From: Aurantiacibacter sp. MUD11
GTDB lineage: Bacteria; Pseudomonadota; Alphaproteobacteria; Sphingomonadales; Sphingomonadaceae
Length of the DNA stretch: 64,000 nucleotides
Direction: 5' to 3'
Assembly: GCF_026967575.1 (NCBI RefSeq)
Contig: NZ_CP114054.1
Coordinates: forward strand, 1,178,001 to 1,242,000
Under the pieces are notes generated by a model. The model was given only the letters and a program-made list of their open reading frames with translations. It had not been told where the DNA came from and did not search any database. Positions within the stretch are counted from its first letter, which is position 1, and every line of letters starts with the position of its first letter. This document shows, one piece after another, positions 39,148 through 47,047 of this stretch. The translations under genes were made by a program, and so were the position numbers.

Positions 39148-39903
39148 CTAGATCAGCGCGAACAGTCGCCCTGCCGCCCAGCCCATCACCACCGACAGCG
39201 CGACCGCGAACAGCCCGTAAAAGAAGGCAAAATCGTTCGCCGCCTCTTCCACGCCCAGTTCGAAGCCTTCCTTGAAGACCTGCACTTCCGCCGTCGCGGA
39301 GGAAATCACCCGGCCATCGGCAATGGCAAAGGTTTCCGCGACATAGCGCCCGGCCACCACGCTGGAAGGGATGGGAATGTCGGCGCGGTAGAGCACGCCT
39401 TCGGAAATCTCCACGCCATTGTCGTACTGTGCGTAGAAGCCCTGGCGAGTGCGCAGGTCGACCAGTCCGGCGGAGAAGCGCGCCTGCTCCTCCGGGTCGA
39501 TGATGCCCGATGGGGACAGCTGGAGATAGTCCAGCCCCAGCTCGTAGATCGCGGCGGTGCGTTCATCGACGATGTCGAGCACCGGGCGCGAGCTGGCGAG
39601 TGCGTAGAATGACGGCACCGAACGGTATTCGGTGGAGCCAGCGTTCAGCCAGATGCCGAGGAAACGCTCCTTCTCGCGCACGCGGATCGGCTCCGACGGG
39701 CCTTTCAGCACGACCACGACATCGTATTGCGTATCGGTCTCGGCCGGGTCGAGCACCGCACCGTAGAGCAGCAGCGTATCGCCGGTGAAGCCTTGCCGCA
39801 GGACGATCTCGTGCTGCGAGATATCCGGCACCAGGATGGGATCGCGCTCCTGCGCGCCGAGCGGCGCGGCGACCAGCGCCAGCAGGAGCAGCCACCACCT
39901 CAC
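39148..39903 (-). CDS. Alph_Pro_TM (TIGR02186) family protein
   Basis: A 251-residue protein of the alphaproteobacterial family TIGR02186. It has a signal peptide (VRWWLLLLALVAAPLGAQE), a periplasmic beta-rich domain with DISQHEIVLRQGFTGDTLLLYG and EKERFLGIWLNAG, and a C-terminal membrane helix (about 225-248). The GTG start overlaps the upstream TSUP stop by 4 bp. A longer open frame through the TSUP region is a shadow. The pairing with a TSUP transporter is recurrent in alphaproteobacteria; the function is unknown, perhaps accessory to sulfur or anion export. Confidence 0.87.
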   Translation of the reverse strand: MRWWLLLLALVAAPLGAQERDPILVPDISQHEIVLRQGFTGDTLLLYGAVLDPAETDTQYDVVVVLKGPSEPIRVREKERFLGIWLNAGSTEYRSVPSFYALASSRPVLDIVDERTAAIYELGLDYLQLSPSGIIDPEEQARFSAGLVDLRTRQGFYAQYDNGVEISEGVLYRADIPIPSSVVAGRYVAETFAIADGRVISSATAEVQVFKEGFELGVEEAANDFAFFYGLFAVALSVVMGWAAGRLFALI

Positions 39904-40817
39904 AGCGGCACCACCGAATAGACCTCGTCCGGCTGGACGAAGAGGTTCCCGGCCATGCGCAGGGCAATCGCCAGCACGATCGCGGCGAGGACCAGGCGCA
40001 GGTGCTCGGGCTTGGCGAAACTGGCAATCTTGGTGCCCAGCTGCGCGCCGGTGACGGAGCCGATCAGCAGCAGGCCGGCCAGCACGATGTCCACCGCGCG
40101 GGTGGTGAAGGCGTGCACCAGCGTCACCAGCATGGTGATGAAGAGGATGTTGAACAGGCTCGTGCCCACCACGACCTTGGCGCTCATGCCGAGGATGTAG
40201 AGCATGGCCGGCACCATGATGAAGCCGCCGCCCACGCCCATCAGCATGGTCAGCACGCCAACGATCAGGCCCAGGATCAGCGGTCCCAGCGGCGAGATGT
40301 AGAGCCCGGAGCGGTAGAAGCGCCAGCGATAGGGCAGCCCGGCGATCATCGGGTGGTGGCGGCGCTTGGCAGCGCTTTTCTTGCCGCCGCCGAAGCGGCC
40401 CGGCCACAGCGATTGCAGTGCCTCGCGCCCCATCAGCGCGCCGATGGTACCCAGCAGGATCACGTAGAGGATGTTGATGACCACATCGATCTGGCCGAGG
40501 TCGCGCAACAGGTTGAACAGCCCCGCCCCCAGCAACGCCCCCAGCATGCCACCGGCGACGATCACCAGCCCGATATGGTAGTCCACACCGTCGTTGCGGC
40601 CATGCGCGAACACGCCCGACACGCTGGCGCCCGTCACCTGCGTCGCGGCGGACGCGGCAGCCACGGTGGGCGGAATGCCGGAGAAGATCAGCAGCGGGGT
40701 CGTCAGGAAGCCGCCGCCCACGCCGAACACGCCCGACAGGATGCCGGTCGCCGCGCCGAGCGCGATGATCAGCAGCCCGTTGACCGCGAGATTGGCAATG
40801 GGAAGGTAGACATCCAT
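39900..40817 (-). CDS. TSUP (TauE/SafE) family membrane transporter
   Basis: A 305-residue membrane protein with about eight helices in two homologous halves, each starting with a glycine-rich segment: ATGILSGVFGVGGGFLTTPLL in the first half and VGVLTMLMGVGGGFIMVPAM in the second. TSUP proteins export sulfite, sulfoacetate or related anions. A basic loop (GRFGGGKKSAAKRRHH) sits between the halves on the cytoplasmic side. The gene overlaps the TIGR02186 gene by 4 bp. The substrate is inferred from the family only. Confidence 0.91.
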   Translation of the reverse strand: MDVYLPIANLAVNGLLIIALGAATGILSGVFGVGGGFLTTPLLIFSGIPPTVAAASAATQVTGASVSGVFAHGRNDGVDYHIGLVIVAGGMLGALLGAGLFNLLRDLGQIDVVINILYVILLGTIGALMGREALQSLWPGRFGGGKKSAAKRRHHPMIAGLPYRWRFYRSGLYISPLGPLILGLIVGVLTMLMGVGGGFIMVPAMLYILGMSAKVVVGTSLFNILFITMLVTLVHAFTTRAVDIVLAGLLLIGSVTGAQLGTKIASFAKPEHLRLVLAAIVLAIALRMAGNLFVQPDEVYSVVPL

Positions 40818-40871
40818 GATCCGCGCCTAATGCATCGGCGGGCTTGATTGAAGGTGAATGCTACACTGGCG

Positions 40872-42023
40872 CTAAAATCCTGCCGTTAGTGTGAGCGCAG
40901 GGCCACTAGCAGGCTCGGCATCGCCGGCCACGCGGAACCGGTAGTCTGCCGAAAGGCGTCCGCGCGCCTCGCCCACACGGAAGCTGATCCCGGCACTCGG
41001 CCCGACGTCGAGTCGCTCGGCATCGTCCTGCCAACCGCCCCATGCCGCACCGCCGGCGGTCAGCCGGAAGTCCTCGCCGACCGCCAGCTGCCGGGTGATC
41101 CGGGCCTGCCCGTCGAAGAACGGCGTGGCGAATTCCCCGGTGACATAGCCACCCTGCACATAGGCTTCCGCCGTCAGCCCGGCGGGCAGCGCGACCGGCG
41201 GCAGTTCGCTGACGGCATAGGCCGCGCCGCGCAGTTCGGTGCCGCGGTCGGTCTCGCTCACCCGCGCCTCCGCCGCGAGGCGGACCGGGATACTGCCGAG
41301 CGGGCGCGCCGAAATGCCGGCGGCCACGTCCGTCTCGCTCGCCCCTTCCAGCGCCCTGGTGGCGCGCAGGTGCAGTTGCGGAGCATGGCTGCTGGACGGA
41401 GCCAGCTGGTAGCGGACCACTGCGCCGACCTGGCTGCGGCCATAGCTCGGCCTGCCGGAAGTAAGCGGGGTGGTGGTATCGTCGCGCCACAGCGCCCAGA
41501 GGTCGAACGACCAGCGGCGCTCCTGCCTGTCCGCGGCGAAGTCGCGCGCGGCTTCGGGAGCGTAGACGGCACCGGGCGCTACCGGCCCCGCTCCGGGACG
41601 GTAGGGTGCGTTCTGCGACGCCTTGGTGCCGCTCTGGTAGCCTGCCGAAAGCAGCATGGCATGGGCCATCAGGCGGTTGGCATTGCGCAGGCTGCCACGC
41701 GCCACCGGGCCGCCGAAGGCGACATCGCGCACCGGTTCGGGCGAGAAGTCGGGCCGCTCCAGCGGCTCCGCCGCCGGCGAATACAGCCATTCGGGAGCCT
41801 GCGCCTCCACCGGGACATTCGGCGTAAGCATACCCGCGTGAGCCGAGCGCTGCGGCGGCGCCATCGGCGCGCCCTCCACCTCGGTCACAGGTGCCAGCTG
41901 CAAGGGCGTCGCCTGCGGACCGAAGGGAACTTCCCACAAGACGACGCGGGTCAGCACCCAGGCGCCCAGCAGCAGGCCCAGCGAAAGCAGCGGCCAACCG
42001 CGGCGGGAGTGCCCCGCACTCAT
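40872..42023 (-). CDS. Barrel-like protein partner of NfrB-like glycosyltransferase
   Basis: A 383-residue protein. An N-terminal hydrophobic segment (about 12-33, LLSLGLLLGAWVLTRVVLW) lacks a clear AxA cleavage site, so it may be an anchor. A Pro-rich linker follows. From about residue 160 the sequence alternates like membrane beta strands (SQVGAVVRYQLAP, VRLAAEARVSETDRG, LTAEAYVQGGYVTGEF) and it ends in Phe (LTLTAGF), like outer-membrane barrels. It overlaps the glycosyltransferase stop by 4 bp. It may correspond to the NfrA-type barrel of a glycan export pair, but without NfrA TPR repeats; that is inference. Confidence 0.7.
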   Translation of the reverse strand: MSAGHSRRGWPLLSLGLLLGAWVLTRVVLWEVPFGPQATPLQLAPVTEVEGAPMAPPQRSAHAGMLTPNVPVEAQAPEWLYSPAAEPLERPDFSPEPVRDVAFGGPVARGSLRNANRLMAHAMLLSAGYQSGTKASQNAPYRPGAGPVAPGAVYAPEAARDFAADRQERRWSFDLWALWRDDTTTPLTSGRPSYGRSQVGAVVRYQLAPSSSHAPQLHLRATRALEGASETDVAAGISARPLGSIPVRLAAEARVSETDRGTELRGAAYAVSELPPVALPAGLTAEAYVQGGYVTGEFATPFFDGQARITRQLAVGEDFRLTAGGAAWGGWQDDAERLDVGPSAGISFRVGEARGRLSADYRFRVAGDAEPASGPALTLTAGF

Positions 42024-43423
42024 CGCGCCCACTCCAGTTCCACGGTGCGGGCGGGATGGCTGTCATGCGCGGTCTTTTCCCATTCGGGCGCCACGCCGCG
42101 CAGGCTCTTGGCGTAGGCGAACAAGGCACGGTAGCCGGCCATGATGCTGATGACATTGGCCACCGGGATCCGCAGCACCGCCCGCAACCCCTCGGCCCAG
42201 CCATATTCCAGGCGCGTGAAATTGAACCGCATGAAGGCCCGCCAGGTGAAGCTGGCAATGTTGACCGCCAGCAGGGTCAGCAGCAGCGAAGACGGCTCCC
42301 ACGGGCGATCGAGCCCGGCAAGGTCAAGCACAGTCAGCACGACGGCGACCGCAAACAGGGTGTAACCGGTAAACAGCACCAGCGCCGACAGGGGTCCGCG
42401 CCGGTCGCGCATGCGCATCCACCATTCGGCCAGGCCTCCGGTCCAGCCGAGGCGATCCCAGCCCTGGAAGGCGATGCCGTGCATCCAGCGCGCCTTCTGG
42501 CGCACGGCGCGGCCCAACTGCGCCGGGAAATAGGCACGGGTCGCCACCAGGCGTCCGTGCTGGTCGCGCACGCGCAGGAACCTGGACTTGCCGCCGAGTG
42601 CAGCGACGCGGATGCCCAGCTCGTAATCCTCGGTCAGCGAATCCTCATCGAACGGGCCGGGGCGCCCGGCATCGCGCGCCATGTCCGCCAGCATGGCGCG
42701 ATCGAAGGCGCAGCCCACCCCTGCGGCGGGCAGGCTGGTGCCCAGCGCATCGCGCACGACCATCGCCTTGCCATGCGCCTCGGCGAATTCCTCGCAATAG
42801 TGGCTGCCCACCCAGCGCGAATCGACCTGCGGCATCGGCAGCACCGGTAGCTGGACGAACTGGGCCGTTTCGAGCGCTGCGTCGAGCAGCGCCAGCGCGG
42901 CCGGATCGACCATGTCCTCGGCATCGTGCAGCAATACCATACGCGTCTGCCGCCCCGTGCGCAGTTCGTCCTGCTGCAGGGCCTGGTACAGCCGGTTGAG
43001 GCAATCCGCCTTGGTCGATGGACCTTCCCGGTCGTGCACCACGATCCGCACGCGCGGATCTCCTGCCGCGCCGCGCGCCGCGGCGGCCAGCGTGGCCGGA
43101 TCGTTGCGATAGACGCCGACGTAGATGCGCAGGTCTTTCTGCGGCCAGACCCCCAAGGCATGGGCCAGGGTATCGGCGATCACGCTCGCCTCGCTCCAGG
43201 TCGGGATCAGCACGGCAGCCCTGCCTGTCAGGCGCCGCGCGCGAATGTCGGAAGTGTCCAGTACGACGGTGCGCGCGCGACCCGTCAGGCGCAGCCAGAA
43301 CCAGGCGAGGTCCATGCCCAGCTCGTCCAGCGCGCCCAGCAGGAAGAAGAACCCGGCAAAGAGCAGCAGTTCGTGCTCAATCAGCGCCAGCCATTCCAGA
43401 ACTGTCCAGGCCCCCTCACCCAT
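42020..43423 (-). CDS. NfrB-like membrane glycosyltransferase (GT2)
   Basis: A 467-residue integral membrane GT2. One or two helices open the protein (FAGFFFLLGALDELGMDLAWF); the catalytic domain has ALIPTWSEASVI-type start (VLIPTWSEASVIADTL), VLLHDAEDMVDP as the DxD-like metal site, SLTEDYELGIRVAA as TED and RQKARWMHG as QxxRW. Three to four helices follow. It resembles NfrB, which in E. coli makes an N-acetylmannosamine-type surface glycan with NfrA. Here the C-terminal MshEN c-di-GMP domain is absent (E. coli NfrB is about 745 residues). Regulation must therefore differ. Confidence 0.84.
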   Translation of the reverse strand: MGEGAWTVLEWLALIEHELLLFAGFFFLLGALDELGMDLAWFWLRLTGRARTVVLDTSDIRARRLTGRAAVLIPTWSEASVIADTLAHALGVWPQKDLRIYVGVYRNDPATLAAAARGAAGDPRVRIVVHDREGPSTKADCLNRLYQALQQDELRTGRQTRMVLLHDAEDMVDPAALALLDAALETAQFVQLPVLPMPQVDSRWVGSHYCEEFAEAHGKAMVVRDALGTSLPAAGVGCAFDRAMLADMARDAGRPGPFDEDSLTEDYELGIRVAALGGKSRFLRVRDQHGRLVATRAYFPAQLGRAVRQKARWMHGIAFQGWDRLGWTGGLAEWWMRMRDRRGPLSALVLFTGYTLFAVAVVLTVLDLAGLDRPWEPSSLLLTLLAVNIASFTWRAFMRFNFTRLEYGWAEGLRAVLRIPVANVISIMAGYRALFAYAKSLRGVAPEWEKTAHDSHPARTVELEWAR

Positions 43424-43561
43424 ACCCGCGACCCCCGTGTTTTTAAGGACTTACACGTATGGTTACCCGTTACGATGCAAAAGGCAATGTCGGCCCGGCC
43501 TTTCGTTACGGCCATAATGCGGGCTTGCATAAATGCCGCAATTGCGAAATGGGCTTGCGAC
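43424..43561 (+). promoter_or_regulatory. Structured leader upstream of nhaA
   Basis: This 138-bp divergent gap contains CGTGT-N12-ACACG near 43436-43460, GGCC-N9-GGCC near 43496-43515, and a direct repeat GGGCTTGC at 43521-43528 and 43551-43558, the second ending 3 bases before the nhaA ATG. It holds promoters for both genes; the repeats could be operator or RNA elements. The nature is not established. Confidence 0.35.
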
Positions 43562-44785
43562 ATGGCCCAACCAAGTTTTCTACGCTCTGCCGTCCGTAAC
43601 TTCAGCGCGCTGTTCAAGGCCGATGCCTTCGAAGGGATTCTGCTGATTGCCGTCGCCATCACGGCGATGGTCATCGCCAATTCCGGTGTCGCCGGCGCCT
43701 ATTTCGAGCTGTTCAACGGCTACCTCTGGTCGAAGGACGTCTTCTACCTCAACACCGTCCACCTGTGGATCAACGACGGGTTGATGGTGATCTTCTTCTT
43801 CGTCGTCGGCCTCGAGGTTAAGCGCGAGCTGATCAATGGCAACCTGTCCGATCCGCAGCAGCGCAACCTGCCCGTCATCGCCGCCATCGCCGGCATGGCC
43901 GTGCCGATCATCGTCTTCCTCGGCGTCAGCGGCGGAGCGGCGGAATACCGTTCCGGCATGGCCATCCCGGCCGCGACGGACATCGCCTTCGCCATGGGCG
44001 TGGTCGGCCTGCTGGGCAGCCGCGTCCCCGCTTCGCTGCGCCTGTTCCTGCTGACCGTGGCCATCGTCGACGATATCGGCGCGGTCGCGATCATCGCGAT
44101 CTTCTATTCCGACCCCAAGGTTACCTGGCTGCTGATCTCGCTGGCCGTGCTGATCGGGATGTTCGCGATGAACCGCTTCAAGGTCAGCAGCATGTGGCCC
44201 TTCGTCATCGGCACGGTGGTGCTGTGGTACTGCGTGCTCAACTCGGGCGTCCACGCCACCATCGCCGGCGTGCTGGCAGCCTTCACCATCCCGATGCGCA
44301 CCAAGGACGGCAATTCCATGCTGGAAAATGCCGAACACGCGCTGGTGCCGTGGAGCGCCTACCTGGTGGTGCCGATCTTCGGCTTCGCCAATGCCGGCGT
44401 CAGCCTCGAAGGGCTGGGCTTCGATGCCCTGCTCGACCCGCTGCCGCTGGCGATCGCCGCCGGCCTGGTGCTGGGCAAGCAGGTGGGCATCTTCAGCGCC
44501 GTATGGGCCGCGGTGAAGCTCGGCATCGTCAGCAAGCCGCCTGGCTGCACCTGGGCCGAGGTATGGGGCGTATCCATCCTCTGCGGCATCGGCTTCACCA
44601 TGAGCCTGTTCATCGGCGAACTGGCCTTCCCGGGTTCGGGCGAAATGGCGCGCCTGCTGCGTGACGAGGCCAAGATCGGCATCCTCACCGGCTCGCTGAT
44701 CTCGGCCGTGCTGGGCTATGCCGTGCTGCGCATGACCACGACCCACCCGGAAGAGGTGGACGATCCGCGCGATCCGGTGGTCTGA
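43562..44785 (+). CDS. nhaA: Na+/H+ antiporter NhaA
   Basis: A 407-residue antiporter with 12 helices that exchanges internal Na+ or Li+ for protons and helps pH homeostasis. Signatures include INDGLMVIFFFVVGLEVKRE, IPAATDIAFAMGVVGLLGS and LLTVAIVDDIGAVAIIAIF, where the paired Asp residues bind the ion. The chosen ATG gives a start like that of other NhaA proteins (MAQPSFLRSAVRNF); the open frame continues far upstream over the glycosyltransferase antisense and is spurious. The ribosome site is weak. A GC hairpin follows the stop. It fits a marine or salt-exposed habitat. Confidence 0.96.
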   Translation: MAQPSFLRSAVRNFSALFKADAFEGILLIAVAITAMVIANSGVAGAYFELFNGYLWSKDVFYLNTVHLWINDGLMVIFFFVVGLEVKRELINGNLSDPQQRNLPVIAAIAGMAVPIIVFLGVSGGAAEYRSGMAIPAATDIAFAMGVVGLLGSRVPASLRLFLLTVAIVDDIGAVAIIAIFYSDPKVTWLLISLAVLIGMFAMNRFKVSSMWPFVIGTVVLWYCVLNSGVHATIAGVLAAFTIPMRTKDGNSMLENAEHALVPWSAYLVVPIFGFANAGVSLEGLGFDALLDPLPLAIAAGLVLGKQVGIFSAVWAAVKLGIVSKPPGCTWAEVWGVSILCGIGFTMSLFIGELAFPGSGEMARLLRDEAKIGILTGSLISAVLGYAVLRMTTTHPEEVDDPRDPVV

Positions 44786-44794
44786 AGGATTTGC

Positions 44795-44814
44795 GCCGGG
44801 CCTGCGGGCCCGGC
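44795..44814. terminator. GC hairpin between nhaA and DUF3297 genes
   Basis: Perfect 8-bp stem GCCGGGCC (44795-44802) with GGCCCGGC (44807-44814), loop TGCG, between convergent genes. No T-run on either strand; probably a bidirectional transcription end or RNA stabiliser. Confidence 0.5.
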
Positions 44815-44833
44815 ACTTCAGCGAACAGCAGGC

Positions 44834-45118
44834 TTAGCCAGCCTTGGCGACGGGCGCGTCTGCGCCCAGGTCTTCGTACCAGGCTTCGACCGGGCCGTTC
44901 AGCTTGATCGTCAGCGGGCGACCCTTGCGGTCCACCGTCTTGCCGGCCTGTACGCGCACCCAGCCCTCGGAGATGCAATACTCCTCGATATCGTTGCGCT
45001 GCTTGCCCTTGAAGCGGATGGCCACGCCGCGCTGCAGCTTGTCGGCATCGAAGAACTCGCTGCGCGGATCGATGGCAAGGTGGTCGGGCGGAAGGTCGGT
45101 GCTGTTTTCGTCGCTCAT
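44834..45118 (-). CDS. DUF3297 family protein
   Basis: A 94-residue soluble protein. It shows the DUF3297 pattern: DHLAIDPRSEFFDADKLQRG, VAIRFKGKQRNDIEEYCISE and GWVRVQAGKTVDRKGRPLTI, followed by KLNGPVEAWYED. The fold is probably a small beta-rich domain. The family is common in sphingomonads and other proteobacteria, and no function is known. ATG 45118 gives a family-like start; an upstream ATG-like start at 45154 adds nonconserved residues. It is convergent with nhaA. Confidence 0.85.
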   Translation of the reverse strand: MSDENSTDLPPDHLAIDPRSEFFDADKLQRGVAIRFKGKQRNDIEEYCISEGWVRVQAGKTVDRKGRPLTIKLNGPVEAWYEDLGADAPVAKAG

Positions 45119-45259
45119 GGCATTCGCCCCTAGCCGGGCTGGCGCAAAAATCAATCGCCCAGCAAAATGCCGCGCACCAGACCGTTGCCACAGGCGTAAA
45201 CAGGCCCTATGGGCACCGCTTCGTTTCGCAGGCCTTGCGCCTGCACGGTTCGTCGGGCC

Positions 45260-45344
45260 GCGGGCGTGGCGGAATTGGTAGACGCGCTGGTTTTAGGTAC
45301 CAGTATCGCAAGATGTGGGGGTTCGAGTCCCTTCGCCCGCACCA
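45260..45344 (+). tRNA. tRNA-Leu (anticodon UAG)
   Basis: The 85-base gene has a 7-bp acceptor stem GCGGGCG (45260-45266) with CGCCCGC (45334-45340), discriminator A and encoded CCA (45342-45344). The anticodon stem CTGGT/ACCAG (45287-45291 and 45299-45303) encloses loop TTTAGGT with anticodon TAG at 45294-45296. The T arm contains GGGGGTTCGAGTCCC and the variable arm is long, as in leucine tRNAs. A weak promoter-like pair TTGCCA (45185) and TATGGG (45208), spaced 17, lies upstream. Confidence 0.97.
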
Positions 45345-45407
45345 GTTCCGCTGGCCGCAATTCCGGCCCCGACGCACCGGATTTGAGAGTTTGAGCAAAG
45401 GCTAGTC

Positions 45408-46985
45408 ATGCAGATTGTCGAAACCACCAACGAAGGCCTCAAGCGCGCCTACACCCTGACCATTCCCGCCAAGGATATCGATGCCAAGATCGAAGCCGAG
45501 GTGAAGAAGGTCGCCCCGCAGGTCCGGATGCCCGGCTTCCGTCCCGGCAAGGTCCCCGCCAACCTGGTGCGCAAGATGCACGGCGAAGCGCTGCACGCCG
45601 ACGTGCTCAACACCACGGTGCGCGAATCGGTCGACAACCTGATCAAGGACAAGTCCCTGCGCCCGGCGCTGCAGCCGAAGGTGGAAATGGCCGACGGCTA
45701 CGAGCAGGGCAAGGATGCCGAGCTGACCGTCGAAGTCGAAGTGCTGCCGGAAATCGAAACCCCGTCGATCGACGGCCTGAAGCTGGAAAAGCTGACCGTG
45801 CCGGTGAGCGACGAGCAGCTTGACGAAGCACTGGGCCGCCTGGCCGAGGGCCAGAAGAGCTACAAGGACGCCGCCAAGACCAAGAAGGCCGCCGACGGCG
45901 ACCAGCTGATCATCGATTTCGTCGGCCGCGTGGACGGCACGGAATTCGAAGGCGGCAAGGCCGAGGACGCCCCGCTGGTGCTGGGTTCGGGCCAGTTCAT
46001 TCCCGGCTTCGAAGACCAGCTGACCGGCGTGAAGACCGGCGACAAGAAGACCATCACGGTGACTTTCCCGGAAGACTATCCGGCCGAGAACCTGAAGGGC
46101 AAGGAAGCCGAGTTCGACGTCACCGTGAAGCAGGTGAAGGTCGAGACCGAAAGCAAGATCGACGACGATTTCGCCAAGGGTCTGGGCCTCGAAGGCCTCG
46201 ACAAGCTGAAAGAGCTGATGAAGGGCCAGATCGAGCAGGAAAGCGCTCACCTCACCCGCACGCAGATGAAGCGCCAGCTGCTCGACAAGCTGGCTGCCGA
46301 TCACGATTTCCCGGTCCCGCCGAGCATGGTCGACGCCGAGTTCCAGCAGATCTGGAACCAGCTGAGCCAGGAAGCCGCACGCGAGGAAGATCCCGAAGCC
46401 GCGATGAAGGAAATCGAGGCCGAGAAGGAAGACTACAAGCGTATCGCCGAGCGGCGCGTGCGCCTGGGCCTGCTGCTGTCCGAAATCGGCCAGGCGAATG
46501 GCGTGGAAATCAGCCAGCAGGAAATGCAGATGCTGATCCAGCAGGCCGCGCAGCAGTATCGCCCGGAAGACCGCGAGCGGTTCGTCGAATACATCCGCAG
46601 CGAGCCGATGGCCCAGGCCCAGCTCCGGGCGCCGCTGTATGAAGACAAGGTCGTCGACTTCCTGTTCGACAAGGCCGAAGTGACCGAGCGCGAAGTGACG
46701 CGCGAGGAACTGGAAGCCGCGATCGAGGCGGAAGAAGAAGCCGAGGCCGAAAAGGCCAAGAAGGCTCCGGCCAAGAAGAAGGCTCCCGCCAAGAAGGCCG
46801 CTGCGAAGAAGGCCCCGGCCAAGAAGGCCGATGCCGAGAAGAAGCCGGCGGCGAAGAAGGCTCCGGCCAAGAAGGCCCCGGCGAAGAAGGCTGCTGCCGA
46901 GAAGAAGCCCGCTGCCAAGAAGGCTCCGGCGAAGAAGGCTGCTGCCAAGAAGCCGGCCGCGAAGAAGGCCCCGGCCAAGAAGTAA
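45408..46985 (+). CDS. tig: Trigger factor with histone H1-like C-terminal tail
   Basis: Trigger factor is the ribosome-bound chaperone and prolyl isomerase. The N-domain carries the ribosome-binding signature ([13 protein letters not shown], residues 43-55). The FKBP-type PPIase domain is around 155-245 ([19 protein letters not shown]) and the chaperone arms follow to about 440. The normal length is about 430-450; here about 75 extra residues consist of Ala-Pro-Lys-Lys repeats ([15 protein letters not shown]), strongly basic and like histone H1 tails. The gene starts 63 bp after tRNA-Leu. In many bacteria tig precedes clpP-clpX, which here lie about 6 kb away beyond a TBDR cluster. Confidence 0.96.
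   Translation: MQIVETTNEGLKRAYTLTIPAKDIDAKIEAEVKKVAPQVRMPGFRPGKVPANLVRKMHGEALHADVLNTTVRESVDNLIKDKSLRPALQPKVEMADGYEQGKDAELTVEVEVLPEIETPSIDGLKLEKLTVPVSDEQLDEALGRLAEGQKSYKDAAKTKKAADGDQLIIDFVGRVDGTEFEGGKAEDAPLVLGSGQFIPGFEDQLTGVKTGDKKTITVTFPEDYPAENLKGKEAEFDVTVKQVKVETESKIDDDFAKGLGLEGLDKLKELMKGQIEQESAHLTRTQMKRQLLDKLAADHDFPVPPSMVDAEFQQIWNQLSQEAAREEDPEAAMKEIEAEKEDYKRIAERRVRLGLLLSEIGQANGVEISQQEMQMLIQQAAQQYRPEDRERFVEYIRSEPMAQAQLRAPLYEDKVVDFLFDKAEVTEREVTREELEAAIEAEEEAEAEKAKKAPAKKKAPAKKAAAKKAPAKKADAEKKPAAKKAPAKKAPAKKAAAEKKPAAKKAPAKKAAAKKPAAKKAPAKK
46750..46982 (+). repeat. Degenerate AAGAAG-GC-rich coding repeat in tig tail
   Basis: The tail-coding segment is built from short degenerate units encoding (A/P)-A-K-K, with frequent AAGAAGGC and GCCAAGAAG words. 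It is likely to expand or contract by recombination or slippage in multiples of three, changing tail length without frameshift. Confidence 0.75.
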
Positions 46986-46995
46986 GACCTGTACG

Positions 46996-47021
46996 CTCCC
47001 CGTCGCCGCGGCGGCGGGGAG
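46996..47021. terminator. GC hairpin between tig and convergent TBDR gene
   Basis: CTCCCCGTCG (46996-47005) pairs with CGGCGGGGAG (47012-47021), one T-G pair, loop CCGCGG. It lacks a T-run. It may end tig transcription with help of Rho or stabilise mRNA ends. Confidence 0.45.
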
Positions 47022-47047
47022 GCAGGTTGCTTACCTGAATTCCAGAC

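Noticed and set aside
39904..40407. Upstream extension of the TIGR02186 frame
   Set aside because: It lies across the TSUP gene in another frame; GTG 39903 with a 4-bp overlap and a signal peptide is the real start.
42926..43561. Long N-terminal extension of NhaA
   Set aside because: It would cover antisense sequence of the glycosyltransferase gene and has no NhaA similarity; ATG 43562 fits the family.
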